Assembly: GCF_000718015.1 (NCBI RefSeq)
Contig: NZ_JODY01000040.1
Location: 1 to 64,000, forward strand
Length of the DNA stretch: 64,000 nt
From: Streptomyces catenulae
GTDB taxonomy: Bacteria > Actinomycetota > Actinomycetes > Streptomycetales > Streptomycetaceae
Direction: 5' to 3'
Shown here: piece by piece, positions 53,480 through 62,285 of the stretch
How the letters are laid out: every line of letters begins with the position of its first letter
How positions within the stretch are numbered: position 1 is the stretch's first letter
Program-made: the position numbers and the translations under genes
Notes under the pieces: generated by a model
The model's input: only the letters and a program-made list of their open reading frames with translations
Told to the model about the DNA's origin: nothing
The model's database searches: none

Positions 53480-55186
53480 TCAGAGGTCGCCGGCCTGGTG
53501 CGCCCGCAGGCCGTACTTCTGGGCGATCGGGTTCCAGAGACCGGCCGCCTGCTCCTTGGCCTTGGTGGCCGCGCCGCTGGCCTGGGTGCCCTGGGCGGTC
53601 TGGCCGGTGTTGCGGGCGTGCCCCTTGTGGCAGCCGTGCTTCCCGGCGACCTGCCCGGCCCACGCGGCGTAGTGGTTGTCGGCGGCGGCCGACGACTTCC
53701 ACGCGGTGGTCAGGGCGGCGGTCAGCTCCGCGTGCTGCGGGAGCTTGTCGAGCGGCAGCCCCTGGAGGCGGCTGACCAGCTGGTTGCGCTGGTTGGCGGC
53801 GCCCTTGAGGTCCTTCGCCGCGCCCGGCAGGTTGTCGCAGTTACGGATGTCCCGTACGGCGTTGATCACCGCGGAGCGGCTGTTGTTGCTGTCGCCGAGC
53901 AGCGCGTCCAGCTTCTTGGCCTGCTCCTGGGCCGGGTCGGCGGTCGGCGACGGCGGCGCGGTGTCCTTGGGGGCCGACCCGGCCGCGTTGGCCTTGGGCT
54001 CCTCCTTCTTGGTGTCGTCGCCGCCGCTGAGCGCCCAGCCCAGACCGAGCCCGGCACCGGCGAGCGCCACCACGACGATGCCGATGATCACGGGCGGGCT
54101 CAGCCGACGGCGACCGCCCGGCGCGTCGTCGTACCCCGGCTGCCCCTGGTGGCCACCGGACGCGAAGCCCTGCTGACCGCCCCCGGGACCGTACGGCGGC
54201 GGCGCCTGGTCGTCGAAGCGTGGCAGTTGGGCGGTGGCGTCGGGGGCCGGGGGCGGGACGGCGCCGGAGTCGGCGCGGAACAGGCCCTCGAACTCGGCCG
54301 GGGTGGGCCGCTCGGCGCCCCCGGGCTGCGCCCCGAACGGCGCGCCACCGGGCTGCGGCGCGGGGGCCCCGGCGCCGACCGGCGGGATGAACTGGGTCGC
54401 CTCGGAGTCCCCGGCGGCGGGCGGCGCGGCCGCGCGGTTACGGGGCGGCTTGATGCTGCGGAGCATCTGGGTCGACTCGCCGGGCGTCTCGGGGCGCCCC
54501 GCGGCCTCGGGCGGCAGCGGCGCGGCGCCGACCGGCGGCAGCACGGTGGTGGAGTCCGCGTCCCCCGAGACGGGCGGCAGCGGCGCGGCCGGCTGCGGGG
54601 CGGACTTCACCAGCTGACCGGTGGGCGGCTGCGGGGCGGCGCCCTCGGGCGGCAGCGCGCCGGACGCGCCGATGGGCGGGATCAGCGCGGTCGCCTCGGC
54701 GTCCGACGCGGCGGGCGGCATCGGCGGGACGGGCGGCTGCCCCTGCGGCGGAGCCGGGAACGGCGGGGCCTGCCGGGGTTCGTTGTACGACGGGGGCTGC
54801 GCGTACGGCTGGGGCTGCGGGGAGCCCTGGGCCGCTCCGTAGCCCTGGTGCTGCTGGGGTGCCTGGCCCTGGTCGTAGCCCTGGTGCTGCGGGGCCTGCT
54901 GCGGGGGCAGTCCCTGACCGTGCGTCGGGGACTGGCCCTGACCGTAACCCTGGGGCGCACCCGGGTACTGCCCGGATATCTGTCCCTGAGGCTGCTCGGG
55001 GGGCTGCCCGTACGTCGGCGGGCTCTGCTGGTCGGGGCCCCAGGGCTGGCCCCAGGGTTGCCCGGCCGGGGGCGCGGCCTGTGGGGCGGGCGCCCATGAC
55101 TCGCCGCCCGCGGGCAGCACCACGCCCTCTCGTGCGGGACCGGCCGCAGAATTCTGCGGGTCGTGGCCCTGTCCGCTCTGCGTCAC
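53480..55186 (-). CDS. Pro/Gln-rich single-pass membrane protein with repeated Thr-x-x-Pro-Pro motifs
   Basis: The 568-aa protein has a long Gln/Gly/Pro/Tyr-rich cytoplasmic arm, one membrane segment (about 360-382, PPVIIGIVVVALAGAGLGLG) and an extracellular helical domain of about 170 residues with two Cys. In the arm, EATALIPPIG, STTVLPPVG, ESTQML and EATQFIPPVG repeat a Thr followed by a hydrophobic residue and Pro-Pro. Such Thr are plausible sites for Ser/Thr kinases and FHA proteins. GTG 55184-55186 follows GTAGGAG. Function unknown. Confidence 0.75.
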   Translation of the reverse strand: MTQSGQGHDPQNSAAGPAREGVVLPAGGESWAPAPQAAPPAGQPWGQPWGPDQQSPPTYGQPPEQPQGQISGQYPGAPQGYGQGQSPTHGQGLPPQQAPQHQGYDQGQAPQQHQGYGAAQGSPQPQPYAQPPSYNEPRQAPPFPAPPQGQPPVPPMPPAASDAEATALIPPIGASGALPPEGAAPQPPTGQLVKSAPQPAAPLPPVSGDADSTTVLPPVGAAPLPPEAAGRPETPGESTQMLRSIKPPRNRAAAPPAAGDSEATQFIPPVGAGAPAPQPGGAPFGAQPGGAERPTPAEFEGLFRADSGAVPPPAPDATAQLPRFDDQAPPPYGPGGGQQGFASGGHQGQPGYDDAPGGRRRLSPPVIIGIVVVALAGAGLGLGWALSGGDDTKKEEPKANAAGSAPKDTAPPSPTADPAQEQAKKLDALLGDSNNSRSAVINAVRDIRNCDNLPGAAKDLKGAANQRNQLVSRLQGLPLDKLPQHAELTAALTTAWKSSAAADNHYAAWAGQVAGKHGCHKGHARNTGQTAQGTQASGAATKAKEQAAGLWNPIAQKYGLRAHQAGDL

Positions 55187-55399
55187 CGGGACTCCTACCT
55201 CTGCAGACCTACGGAATCGTCGGCTCACGCTACCGGGTCGCCGAGGCGTTCGACCACGTCCCCCGGTCAGGCCCACCGCCCGCCCCGCAGGCGGCGCCCG
55301 GAACGGCGGCCCCGGAGAACGCGCCGCGCACCCCGGGGCACCGGCGCCACGGATCCGTACATTCGCCGCATTCCTCCGGCCCGTTGGCCCTGACACGGA

Positions 55400-55425
55400 A
55401 CGGGCCCGCGGCACCACGGGCCCGT
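55400..55425 (-). terminator. Terminator of the TPR regulator gene
   Basis: ACGGGCCCG (55400-55408) pairs with CGGGCCCGT (55417-55425), 17 nt from the stop codon. Confidence 0.7.
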
Positions 55426-55441
55426 CCCCGGACCGGCGTTC

Positions 55442-56833
55442 TCACACCGCGACGCGCAACTCCAGCCGCGCGCCGAACTCCCGCACCACCGGCTCGTCCC
55501 GGTACGGCTCGACGCGCTGCCGGAAGTCGTCGAGGTACTCCACGCCCCGGTGCGAGCGGAGTTCACCGAGCAACTCCGCGGCCTCGGTGGCGGTGTGGCA
55601 GCCCTGTTCCACCTCGCGCTGCTGGACCTGCGCCCCGGCCAGCAGCACCATGCCGATGGCGCGGCGGCGCACCTTGCCGCGCGGCAGCCCCTGGAGCGCC
55701 AGCCGCGCCTGCTCCTCGGCGGCGGCCGCCTGCCCCAGATCGCGGTGGCAGTGGGCGAGTTCGTCGGCCAGGTAGGCGCGGTCGAAGTGGCCGATCCAGT
55801 CCGGGTCGTCGCCCGCGTCGCCCTCCGCCTCGGCGCGTTCCATCGCGGTCAGCGCGCGGGCGGCGACCGACTGGAAGGCCCGGCCGTCCCCCATGAGCGC
55901 ATGGCCGCGCGCCTCCGCGGCGCAGAACATCGCCTCGGCGCGCGGGGTGATCCGGCCCCGCGCGCCCTCCTGCGCGGCCCGCGCGAGCTGGGCGATCTCA
56001 CGGGGGGTGCCCAGTTCGGCGGCGAGGTGGCTCATGCTCGCGGCGAGGACGTAGCCGCCGTACGCACGGTCGTCGGCGGCCTGCGCGAGGCGGAGCGCCT
56101 GGATGTAGTAGCGCTGGGCGAGGCCGGGCTGCCCGGTGTCGACGGCCATGTAGCCGCCCAGTTCCGTCAACCGCGCGACGGCGGCGAAGAGTTCCCGCCC
56201 CACCGACTCCCGGTAGGACCCGGCGAGCAGCCCGGAGACGACGCTGTTGAGGTAGTGCACGACGACCGGCCGGACATGGCCGCCGCCGAAGCGGTGGTCG
56301 AGGTCGCCGAGCGCCGTGGTCATGGCGCGCACCGCCTCCACGTCGGCGCGCCCCACCCGGGCGCCCGCACTGCGCGCCACCTGGGGGTCCGCCCCGGTGA
56401 TCAGCCAGTCGCGGCTGGGCTCGACCAGCGCGGAGGCGGCGACGGAGGAGCCGTTCAGGAAGTCCCGCCGCCCGACGTCGCTCCGCCACAACTCGCTGAC
56501 CTGCTCGATCGCGCCGAGCACGGTCGGGGAGAACTGCAGCCCCACACCGGAGGCGAGGTTCTTGCCGTCCGCCATGCCGATCTCGTCGATGGTGACCGTG
56601 CGGCCGAGCTTGCGCCCCAGGGACTCCGCGATGATGGCGGGCGCCCGGCCGCGCGGCTGCTGTCCGCGCAGCCACCGGGCCACCGAGGTCTTGTCGTAGC
56701 GCAGATCGAGGCCGTGTTCGGCGCCGCACATGTTGACGCGGCGGGCCAGACCCGCGTTGGAGCAGGCGGCCTCCTGGATCAGCGCCTGAAGACGCTCGTT
56801 GGGCTGACGAGCGACGAGTGGCCTTGCGGCCAT
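55442..56833 (-). CDS. DNA-binding/TPR transcriptional regulator (NsdA-like architecture)
   Basis: The 463-aa protein has an N-terminal helix-turn-helix-like region (ACSNAGLARRVNMCG...YDKTSVARWLRGQQPRG, about 24-65) and a long helical TPR-type C-terminus (QRYYIQALRLAQAADDRAYG, YLADELAHCHRDLGQAAAAE). It is the Streptomyces regulator style that includes NsdA, which controls development and antibiotics; it is not certain to be that orthologue. ATG 56831-56833 has no classic Shine-Dalgarno sequence (GGGGGTAC upstream). Two palindromes at 56916-56946 are likely operators, perhaps for autoregulation. Confidence 0.8.
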   Translation of the reverse strand: MAARPLVARQPNERLQALIQEAACSNAGLARRVNMCGAEHGLDLRYDKTSVARWLRGQQPRGRAPAIIAESLGRKLGRTVTIDEIGMADGKNLASGVGLQFSPTVLGAIEQVSELWRSDVGRRDFLNGSSVAASALVEPSRDWLITGADPQVARSAGARVGRADVEAVRAMTTALGDLDHRFGGGHVRPVVVHYLNSVVSGLLAGSYRESVGRELFAAVARLTELGGYMAVDTGQPGLAQRYYIQALRLAQAADDRAYGGYVLAASMSHLAAELGTPREIAQLARAAQEGARGRITPRAEAMFCAAEARGHALMGDGRAFQSVAARALTAMERAEAEGDAGDDPDWIGHFDRAYLADELAHCHRDLGQAAAAEEQARLALQGLPRGKVRRRAIGMVLLAGAQVQQREVEQGCHTATEAAELLGELRSHRGVEYLDDFRQRVEPYRDEPVVREFGARLELRVAV

Positions 56834-56915
56834 GTTTGTACCCCCTGTTGCGGCTGGGTGCGTTCACCGGTGAACGCCGTCCGGAGCGATTGGTTGCGAT
56901 CAATTCCCCGCGTAT

Positions 56916-56946
56916 TCCCGGATATCCGGGAGATTCCGGATATCGG
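56916..56946. promoter_or_regulatory. Tandem palindromic operator upstream of the TPR regulator
   Basis: TCCCGGATATCCGGGA (56916-56931) is a perfect 16-bp palindrome. Next to it CCGGATATCGG (56936-56946) is a second, imperfect one with its centre about 18 bp away. They lie 83-113 nt before the regulator start. The rest of the 554-nt gap 56834-57387 shows no gene. Confidence 0.6.
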
Positions 56947-57387
56947 CGATACGAGTGAGATGTGCCGTGCGGCGGGTGCGTCGGTACGCGGGGCCCGGGT
57001 GACGGCGGTGTCCGCACGGGGCGCCGCGGCGCCGGTGTGTCCCGGTGCTCTCCACGGCCCTTCGCCCCCACGGTCCGTATGCCGCGATCCTGCTTGCCCG
57101 GAAGGGCGGGTCGCTACCCCGCACCCGGCTCACCACCGCTACGCGCCCCCGCCGATGCCTCGATGCGCCCCACGTGCCGGTAGGTGCGCCCGGGACACGC
57201 GTTTCCGCCGTCGCTCGTTCCGGTCCCTCCGGGCGGTATGGGTCGCCCCGGGGCCGTTCATGAGGCAGGGGGCCGGGCGGTTCGTCGCCGCGGACGGACG
57301 GGAGCGGCCCGCTGTCGGTGGCGGTCCGTAAGGTGTGGAACGACGGGGGTCGACCGGCCCCTGCGGGGACGTCGAAGGGCTGGACCG

Positions 57388-58251
57388 GTGGCGAACGGAA
57401 CGGGGAAGAGCGGCGGGCCGACCGAGCAGGTCGGCGGGGAGACGGTGGCCGCGCCACCGGCTGCGGGGGCGGCCGAGGGCGCCCCGGCGGTGCAGCTGCG
57501 CGGGTTGACCAAGCGGTTCGGTGAGCAGACCGCGGTGGCGGGCATCGATCTGACACTGCCCGCGGGCCGCTTCATCGGCCTGGTGGGGCCCAACGGCGCG
57601 GGCAAGACCACCACGCTGTCGATGGTCACGGGGCTGCTGCGGCCGGATTCCGGCGAGGTCCTCATCGGCGGACAGGACGTGTGGCGCGACCCGGTCGCCG
57701 TCAAATCGCGGATCGGGGTGCTGCCCGAGGGACTGCGGCTCTTCGAGCGCCTGTCCGGCCGCGAACTCCTGGGATACATGGGCCGGTTGCGCGGGCTGGG
57801 CGGCGCCGAGACCGACAAGCGCGCCGATCAGCTGCTGGACGTCCTGGGCCTGTCCGGGGCACAGCACAAGCTGGTCGTCGACTACTCCACCGGTATGCGC
57901 AAGAAGATCGGCCTGGCCGCCGCGCTGCTGCACAACCCCGAGATCCTCTTCCTGGACGAGCCGTTCGAGGGCGTCGACCCGGTGTCGGCGCAGACCATCC
58001 GCGGCGTCCTGGAGCGGTACACCTCCTCCGGGGCGACGGTGATCTTCTCCAGCCATGTGATGGAGCTGGTCGAATCGCTCTGCGACTGGGTCGCGGTGAT
58101 CGCCGCCGGACGCATCCGGGCGGACGGCCCGCTCGCCGAGGTGCGGGGCGCCGCGCCGTCGCTCCAGGAGGCGTTCCTGGAGCTGGTCGGCGCCTCGAAC
58201 CGCACCCGCGCCGGGCAGGACCTCGACTGGCTGGGGGGCGGCTCCCGATGA
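57388..58251 (+). CDS. ABC transporter ATP-binding protein
   Basis: The 287-aa ATPase has Walker A GPNGAGKTT (about 70-78), the signature YSTGMRKKIGLAAALL, Walker B ILFLDEPFEGVD and the switch His in IFSSHVMELVE. The signature is YSTGM rather than LSGGQ, as often in ABC-2 exporter ATPases of actinobacteria. GTG 57388 with GAAGGG upstream is chosen. It overlaps the permease gene by ATGA. Substrate unknown. Confidence 0.92.
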   Translation: MANGTGKSGGPTEQVGGETVAAPPAAGAAEGAPAVQLRGLTKRFGEQTAVAGIDLTLPAGRFIGLVGPNGAGKTTTLSMVTGLLRPDSGEVLIGGQDVWRDPVAVKSRIGVLPEGLRLFERLSGRELLGYMGRLRGLGGAETDKRADQLLDVLGLSGAQHKLVVDYSTGMRKKIGLAAALLHNPEILFLDEPFEGVDPVSAQTIRGVLERYTSSGATVIFSSHVMELVESLCDWVAVIAAGRIRADGPLAEVRGAAPSLQEAFLELVGASNRTRAGQDLDWLGGGSR

Positions 58252-59885
58252 GTGCCGGATTCGCACCGGGCGCCCCGGGGCGGACGGTCTCGCCCGCGCT
58301 GACCCCGCTCTTCGTCCGCCTGAAGCTCTCCCTGCTCCGCAACGGACTGCGCCGCTCACCCGGCCGCACCGTCGCCTACCTCGCGTCGATGCTGGTGGGC
58401 CTGGTGTGCGCCGCCGGGGCGACCACCGGGCTGGTGCTGCTGCGCGGGGCGGCGCACGTCGACGCGCTGGTGGTGCTGCTCACCGGGCTGCTCACGCTCG
58501 GCTGGGCGTTCATGCCGCTGTTCTTCCCCTCCGGCGACGAAACGCTGGACCCGACGCGGCTGGTGATGCTGCCGCTGCGGCCCCGCCCGCTGATCGTGGC
58601 GCTGCTGACGGCGTCGCTGGTGGGCATCGGCCCGTTCGTCACCCTCGCGCTCGCCACCGGCGCCGCCGTCGCGGTCGCCGACGGCCCGGCCGCCACCGTG
58701 GTCGCGGTCTGCGCGGTGCCCCTGACGGTGCTGGTCTGCGTCGCGCTGGCGCGGACCGTCGCCACCGCGTCGATACGGCTGCTGACGAGCCGCCGGGGCC
58801 GCGATCTGGCGGTGCTCGGCGGGCTGTTCGTCGCCCTCGGCGGGCAGCTGGTCAACCTCGCCGCACAGAAGCTGGGCCGGCCCGACGGGCTCTCCGCCCT
58901 GGAGCCGGTCGGCGAGGTGCTGCGCTGGGTGCCACCGGCGTCGGCGATGAGCGCGGTGGCGGACGCCGGTCGCGGCGCCTGGGGCCCGGCCGCCGTCGGC
59001 CTGGTGCTGACGGCGCTGGCCCTGGTGCTGCTGCTGTGGTGGTGGCAGCGGATGCTGACCACCCTGATGACCTCGCCGGACGGCTCCACGCTCCAGGCGG
59101 CGGAGAAGGACGGCGGGCGCGCGGCGAAGAACGGCGCGCGGGGCCTGGCGCGGCTGCTGCCGGACGGCCGGACCGGCGCGGTCATGCTGCGCACCCTCCG
59201 CTACGCCTGGCGCGACCCCAAGTCGAAGATGAGCTGGGCGACGTCGCTGGGTGTGGGCCTGCTGATCCCGATCGTCTACGCGGCGCAGGGCAACGGCACG
59301 GTCTACACCGCGTTCGTGGGGCCCGCGCTGATCGGCATGCAGATGTACAACCAGTTCGGACAGGACACCTCGGCGTTCTGGATGGTCGCCTCGACCCTCG
59401 CCACACCGCGGGACGCCTACCGCGAACTGCGGGCGCGCGCCCTGGCGCTGTGCCTGGTGGCGGTGCCGTACGTGACGCTGGTGGTGGTCGGCACCGTCGC
59501 GTTCCTGGATGCCTGGTCGTCGCTGGTGGAGATCTACGGGCTGTCGCTGGCGCTGCTCGGCGCGCTGGTGGCGACGGGCGCGCTCACCTCGACGCTCTTC
59601 CCGTACTCCGTCCCCTCCGACGGCAACAAGAACATCGCGCCGGGCCAGGCGTCGATCGCCTGGTTCAGCCTCTTCGGCGGGCTGCTGGCGGGCCTGGTCC
59701 TGAGCGCGCCGCTGGTGGCGCTGACCCTCTGGCTCCATCTGGCGGGCCACCACGACCTGCTGTGGACGCTCCTGCCGGTCGGGGTGGTCTACGGCGCGGC
59801 GATGGCCCAGCTCGGCCTGCGGATCGCGGCGCCTCTGGTGATACGCCGGGTGCCGGAGATCCTGGCGGCGGTCCGCAAGGGGTGA
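58248..59885 (+). CDS. ABC-2 type exporter permease
   Basis: The 545-aa protein has about 12 membrane segments, with a hydrophilic cytoplasmic loop around residues 275-325. ATG 58248 overlaps the ATPase stop (ATGA), so the two are coupled and form an exporter or membrane-remodelling unit. TLRYAWRDPKSKMSW after the loop is typical of this permease family. Substrate unknown. Confidence 0.88.
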   Translation: MSAGFAPGAPGRTVSPALTPLFVRLKLSLLRNGLRRSPGRTVAYLASMLVGLVCAAGATTGLVLLRGAAHVDALVVLLTGLLTLGWAFMPLFFPSGDETLDPTRLVMLPLRPRPLIVALLTASLVGIGPFVTLALATGAAVAVADGPAATVVAVCAVPLTVLVCVALARTVATASIRLLTSRRGRDLAVLGGLFVALGGQLVNLAAQKLGRPDGLSALEPVGEVLRWVPPASAMSAVADAGRGAWGPAAVGLVLTALALVLLLWWWQRMLTTLMTSPDGSTLQAAEKDGGRAAKNGARGLARLLPDGRTGAVMLRTLRYAWRDPKSKMSWATSLGVGLLIPIVYAAQGNGTVYTAFVGPALIGMQMYNQFGQDTSAFWMVASTLATPRDAYRELRARALALCLVAVPYVTLVVVGTVAFLDAWSSLVEIYGLSLALLGALVATGALTSTLFPYSVPSDGNKNIAPGQASIAWFSLFGGLLAGLVLSAPLVALTLWLHLAGHHDLLWTLLPVGVVYGAAMAQLGLRIAAPLVIRRVPEILAAVRKG

Positions 59886-59996
59886 CGTCGCGGGCGCCGG
59901 GCGGCCCCGCCCGGCGCCGTACCCCGCCGCGGTGCGCCGAACGGTTGTCCACAGGCCCCGGCGGCGTCCGCGCGCGGGAGGTAGCGTCAGGGCGTC

Positions 59997-62285
59997 ATGC
60001 GGAACGAGGGGGTGGGGGCGGTGCGTCGAGGCGCGCTGATGCTGGTCACGGGATGGTTGGCGGTACTGCTGAGCGGCGCCCCGGCGGTGGCGCAGCCCTC
60101 GTCCGCGGCGCCCGCGCCCACGGTCTCCGGCCCACCGGCCGCCGGGCACGCCGCCTTGACCCGCGCGGCCGGGACGACCGCCGCCCAGGCGCCCGCGGAC
60201 GCTCCGTCCGCCGCCTCCGGCCCGGGCGACGCCCCCAGCCGCCAGGCGTACATCGCCTCCCGGCTGCGCCGCGATCCGGTGTACATCAGCGATCAGCTGC
60301 CGCGCGAGGCGCCCCGCTCCAGCGCCCCGGTCTTCGCCGCCCAGGCCGCGCGGCTCCGGGTGCCCGTCTACGTCATGGTCCTGCCCGACTCCGCGCTGGG
60401 CTCCGACGGCGCCGGGTTCCTCGCCGGTGTCCACGACCGGCTCGGCCGCAAGGGTCTGTACGTCGCGCTGAGCGGACCCGGCATGCCCGAGGTGCAGACG
60501 TACGGCGTGGAGCTGCCCGGCGCCCGGGACGCGGCCACCGCCACGCTCTACGAGATGCCGTACGACGCGACGGCCCGCGAACTCTTCCAGCACTTCGTCG
60601 ACGTCCTCCTCTCCGGGCGGGCCCCTGAACGCGCCGAGGCGGGCCGCACCGCGTCCCGAAACGGCGCCGAGGTGCCGAAGCTCCACCCCGATCTCACCGA
60701 GCGGGAGAACCAGAGCTTCGTCAGCGGCATCGCGATCGCCGGAATCCCGCTCTCCGTCCTGCTGCTGGGCCTCTACGTACGCCGTCGGCTCCGGCTGCGC
60801 CGGGCGCGCGGCGGGGCGCCGGTCCCGGGCCCGCGTACGGCGCCCGCGCTCTCCCTCCGCAAGCCCGGCGACGCACCGGACGGGAAGCCCGGGTCAGGGA
60901 CGGCGGACCGCGCCCCGCAGGGCGGCACGACCGGCGGAAAGCGGGGCACCGCCGCCTCGCCCGGGCGCCTCTCCGGGCTGCGGCGGCCACCCCGGGCCGT
61001 GACGGCGCTGCTGGTCGTGGCCGTGGTCCTCGCGGGCGGGCTCACCGTCACCGCCGCGCGCCTCTTCGACGACCGCTCCTACGGCGACGACGCCATCCCG
61101 ACCCCGGCCGATATGCGCGCCCGCGTCGAGCGGGTGGCCGCCGGGCTGCGCCACGACCCGCTCTACACCGACCCGGAGAGCGAGCCGGTCCTCACCTCGG
61201 CCGAGCGCACCCGGCTGCACCGGCGCCTCGCCGCGCTCCCCGTCCCGGTGCTGGTCGTCGCGGTCCCCAGCCTCAGTGACGACGAATCGGGCGGCGATCA
61301 CGACATCTTCGTCCGCACGCTCCACCAACGCCTCCACCGCGATGCGCTCTTCGTCCTCGCCGACCCGCTGTCGGACACCCTCTCCGTCGTCAACCACGGC
61401 GCGCCGGTCAATGCCTACGCCCTCCCGACCAGCCTCTTCACGCTTCCCGAGCGGGGCGACACCCGCACCCTCGGCGACCGGCTCGACGCGGTGCTCCGCG
61501 CGGTCGCCCGCGCCCCGCGGGACTCCACGGTCACCCGGCCGTACGACCCCGGGCCCGCGGACGACCCGGTCGCGGAGAAGGTGCTGCCCGGCGTGTTCGC
61601 GGCGGACTTCGCGCCGGGGCTGATGGTCGGCACGTTCCTCGCGGCGCTGCTGCTCGGGCTGGTGGCGACGGTACGGGCGCCGGTCGCCGCGGTCCGGCGG
61701 CGCCGGGCGGCCGACGGCGCGGCATCCGGCGACGCCCCGGTCCCGGTCGAGGCGCCCGCCGAACCGTCCCTCGCCTGGCTGCGGCGCACCGCCCGGCAGG
61801 AGGTCGACGCCCTCACCGCCGCGCTGGATGCCCACCCCTCCCTGCCGGAGCCCGCGCACCGCCGGGCCTGGGAGTGTCTGGACGCCGCCGCCCTGCTCAT
61901 CGACGGTGACGGCGACGGCCGGGTCGACGCGGACGCCACCCCCTCCGCCCTGGCGTGCGCCGTCGCGCTGGCCCGCGCCGGGCGGGCGGCCGTCGCGGAG
62001 TCCGCCGCGCCGGAGCGGCTGTGCCACCGCAACCCGCTGCACGGCCCGGCGCACGGCACCCGGCGCGGCTCTCCGGCGGGCGGCGGCCACCCCCGCCCAC
62101 TGCCGGTCTGCCGACGGTGCCGCGCGGTCCCGGCGCCGGTGCTGCGGCTGGGCCCGGCGGCGGACAGCGGCCGGGCGCGGCGCGTGCCGTACCCCGAGCT
62201 GCCCGGGCCGCTGGCCTCGCTCGCCTCCGGCCCCCGGATCGATCAACTCACCCGCGACGTACGGGAGTACTTCGGTGTTCACTGA
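59997..62285 (+). CDS. Membrane protein with two extracytoplasmic DPVY modules and an EF-hand-like loop
   Basis: The 762-aa protein has a signal peptide (about 12-33), a first module RQAYIASRLRRDPVYISDQL (about 82-101), a membrane segment (about 242-260), a second segment (about 340-360), a second module AAGLRHDPLYTDPESEPVL (about 381-399) and a third segment near 540-560. The C-terminal cytoplasmic part has DGDGDGRVDAD, an EF-hand-like calcium loop, and CHRNPLHGPAHG followed by CRRC, a possible zinc site. The modules resemble TPM-type extracellular domains, but that is a guess. It is coupled to its paralogue at 62275. Confidence 0.75.
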   Translation: MRNEGVGAVRRGALMLVTGWLAVLLSGAPAVAQPSSAAPAPTVSGPPAAGHAALTRAAGTTAAQAPADAPSAASGPGDAPSRQAYIASRLRRDPVYISDQLPREAPRSSAPVFAAQAARLRVPVYVMVLPDSALGSDGAGFLAGVHDRLGRKGLYVALSGPGMPEVQTYGVELPGARDAATATLYEMPYDATARELFQHFVDVLLSGRAPERAEAGRTASRNGAEVPKLHPDLTERENQSFVSGIAIAGIPLSVLLLGLYVRRRLRLRRARGGAPVPGPRTAPALSLRKPGDAPDGKPGSGTADRAPQGGTTGGKRGTAASPGRLSGLRRPPRAVTALLVVAVVLAGGLTVTAARLFDDRSYGDDAIPTPADMRARVERVAAGLRHDPLYTDPESEPVLTSAERTRLHRRLAALPVPVLVVAVPSLSDDESGGDHDIFVRTLHQRLHRDALFVLADPLSDTLSVVNHGAPVNAYALPTSLFTLPERGDTRTLGDRLDAVLRAVARAPRDSTVTRPYDPGPADDPVAEKVLPGVFAADFAPGLMVGTFLAALLLGLVATVRAPVAAVRRRRAADGAASGDAPVPVEAPAEPSLAWLRRTARQEVDALTAALDAHPSLPEPAHRRAWECLDAAALLIDGDGDGRVDADATPSALACAVALARAGRAAVAESAAPERLCHRNPLHGPAHGTRRGSPAGGGHPRPLPVCRRCRAVPAPVLRLGPAADSGRARRVPYPELPGPLASLASGPRIDQLTRDVREYFGVH

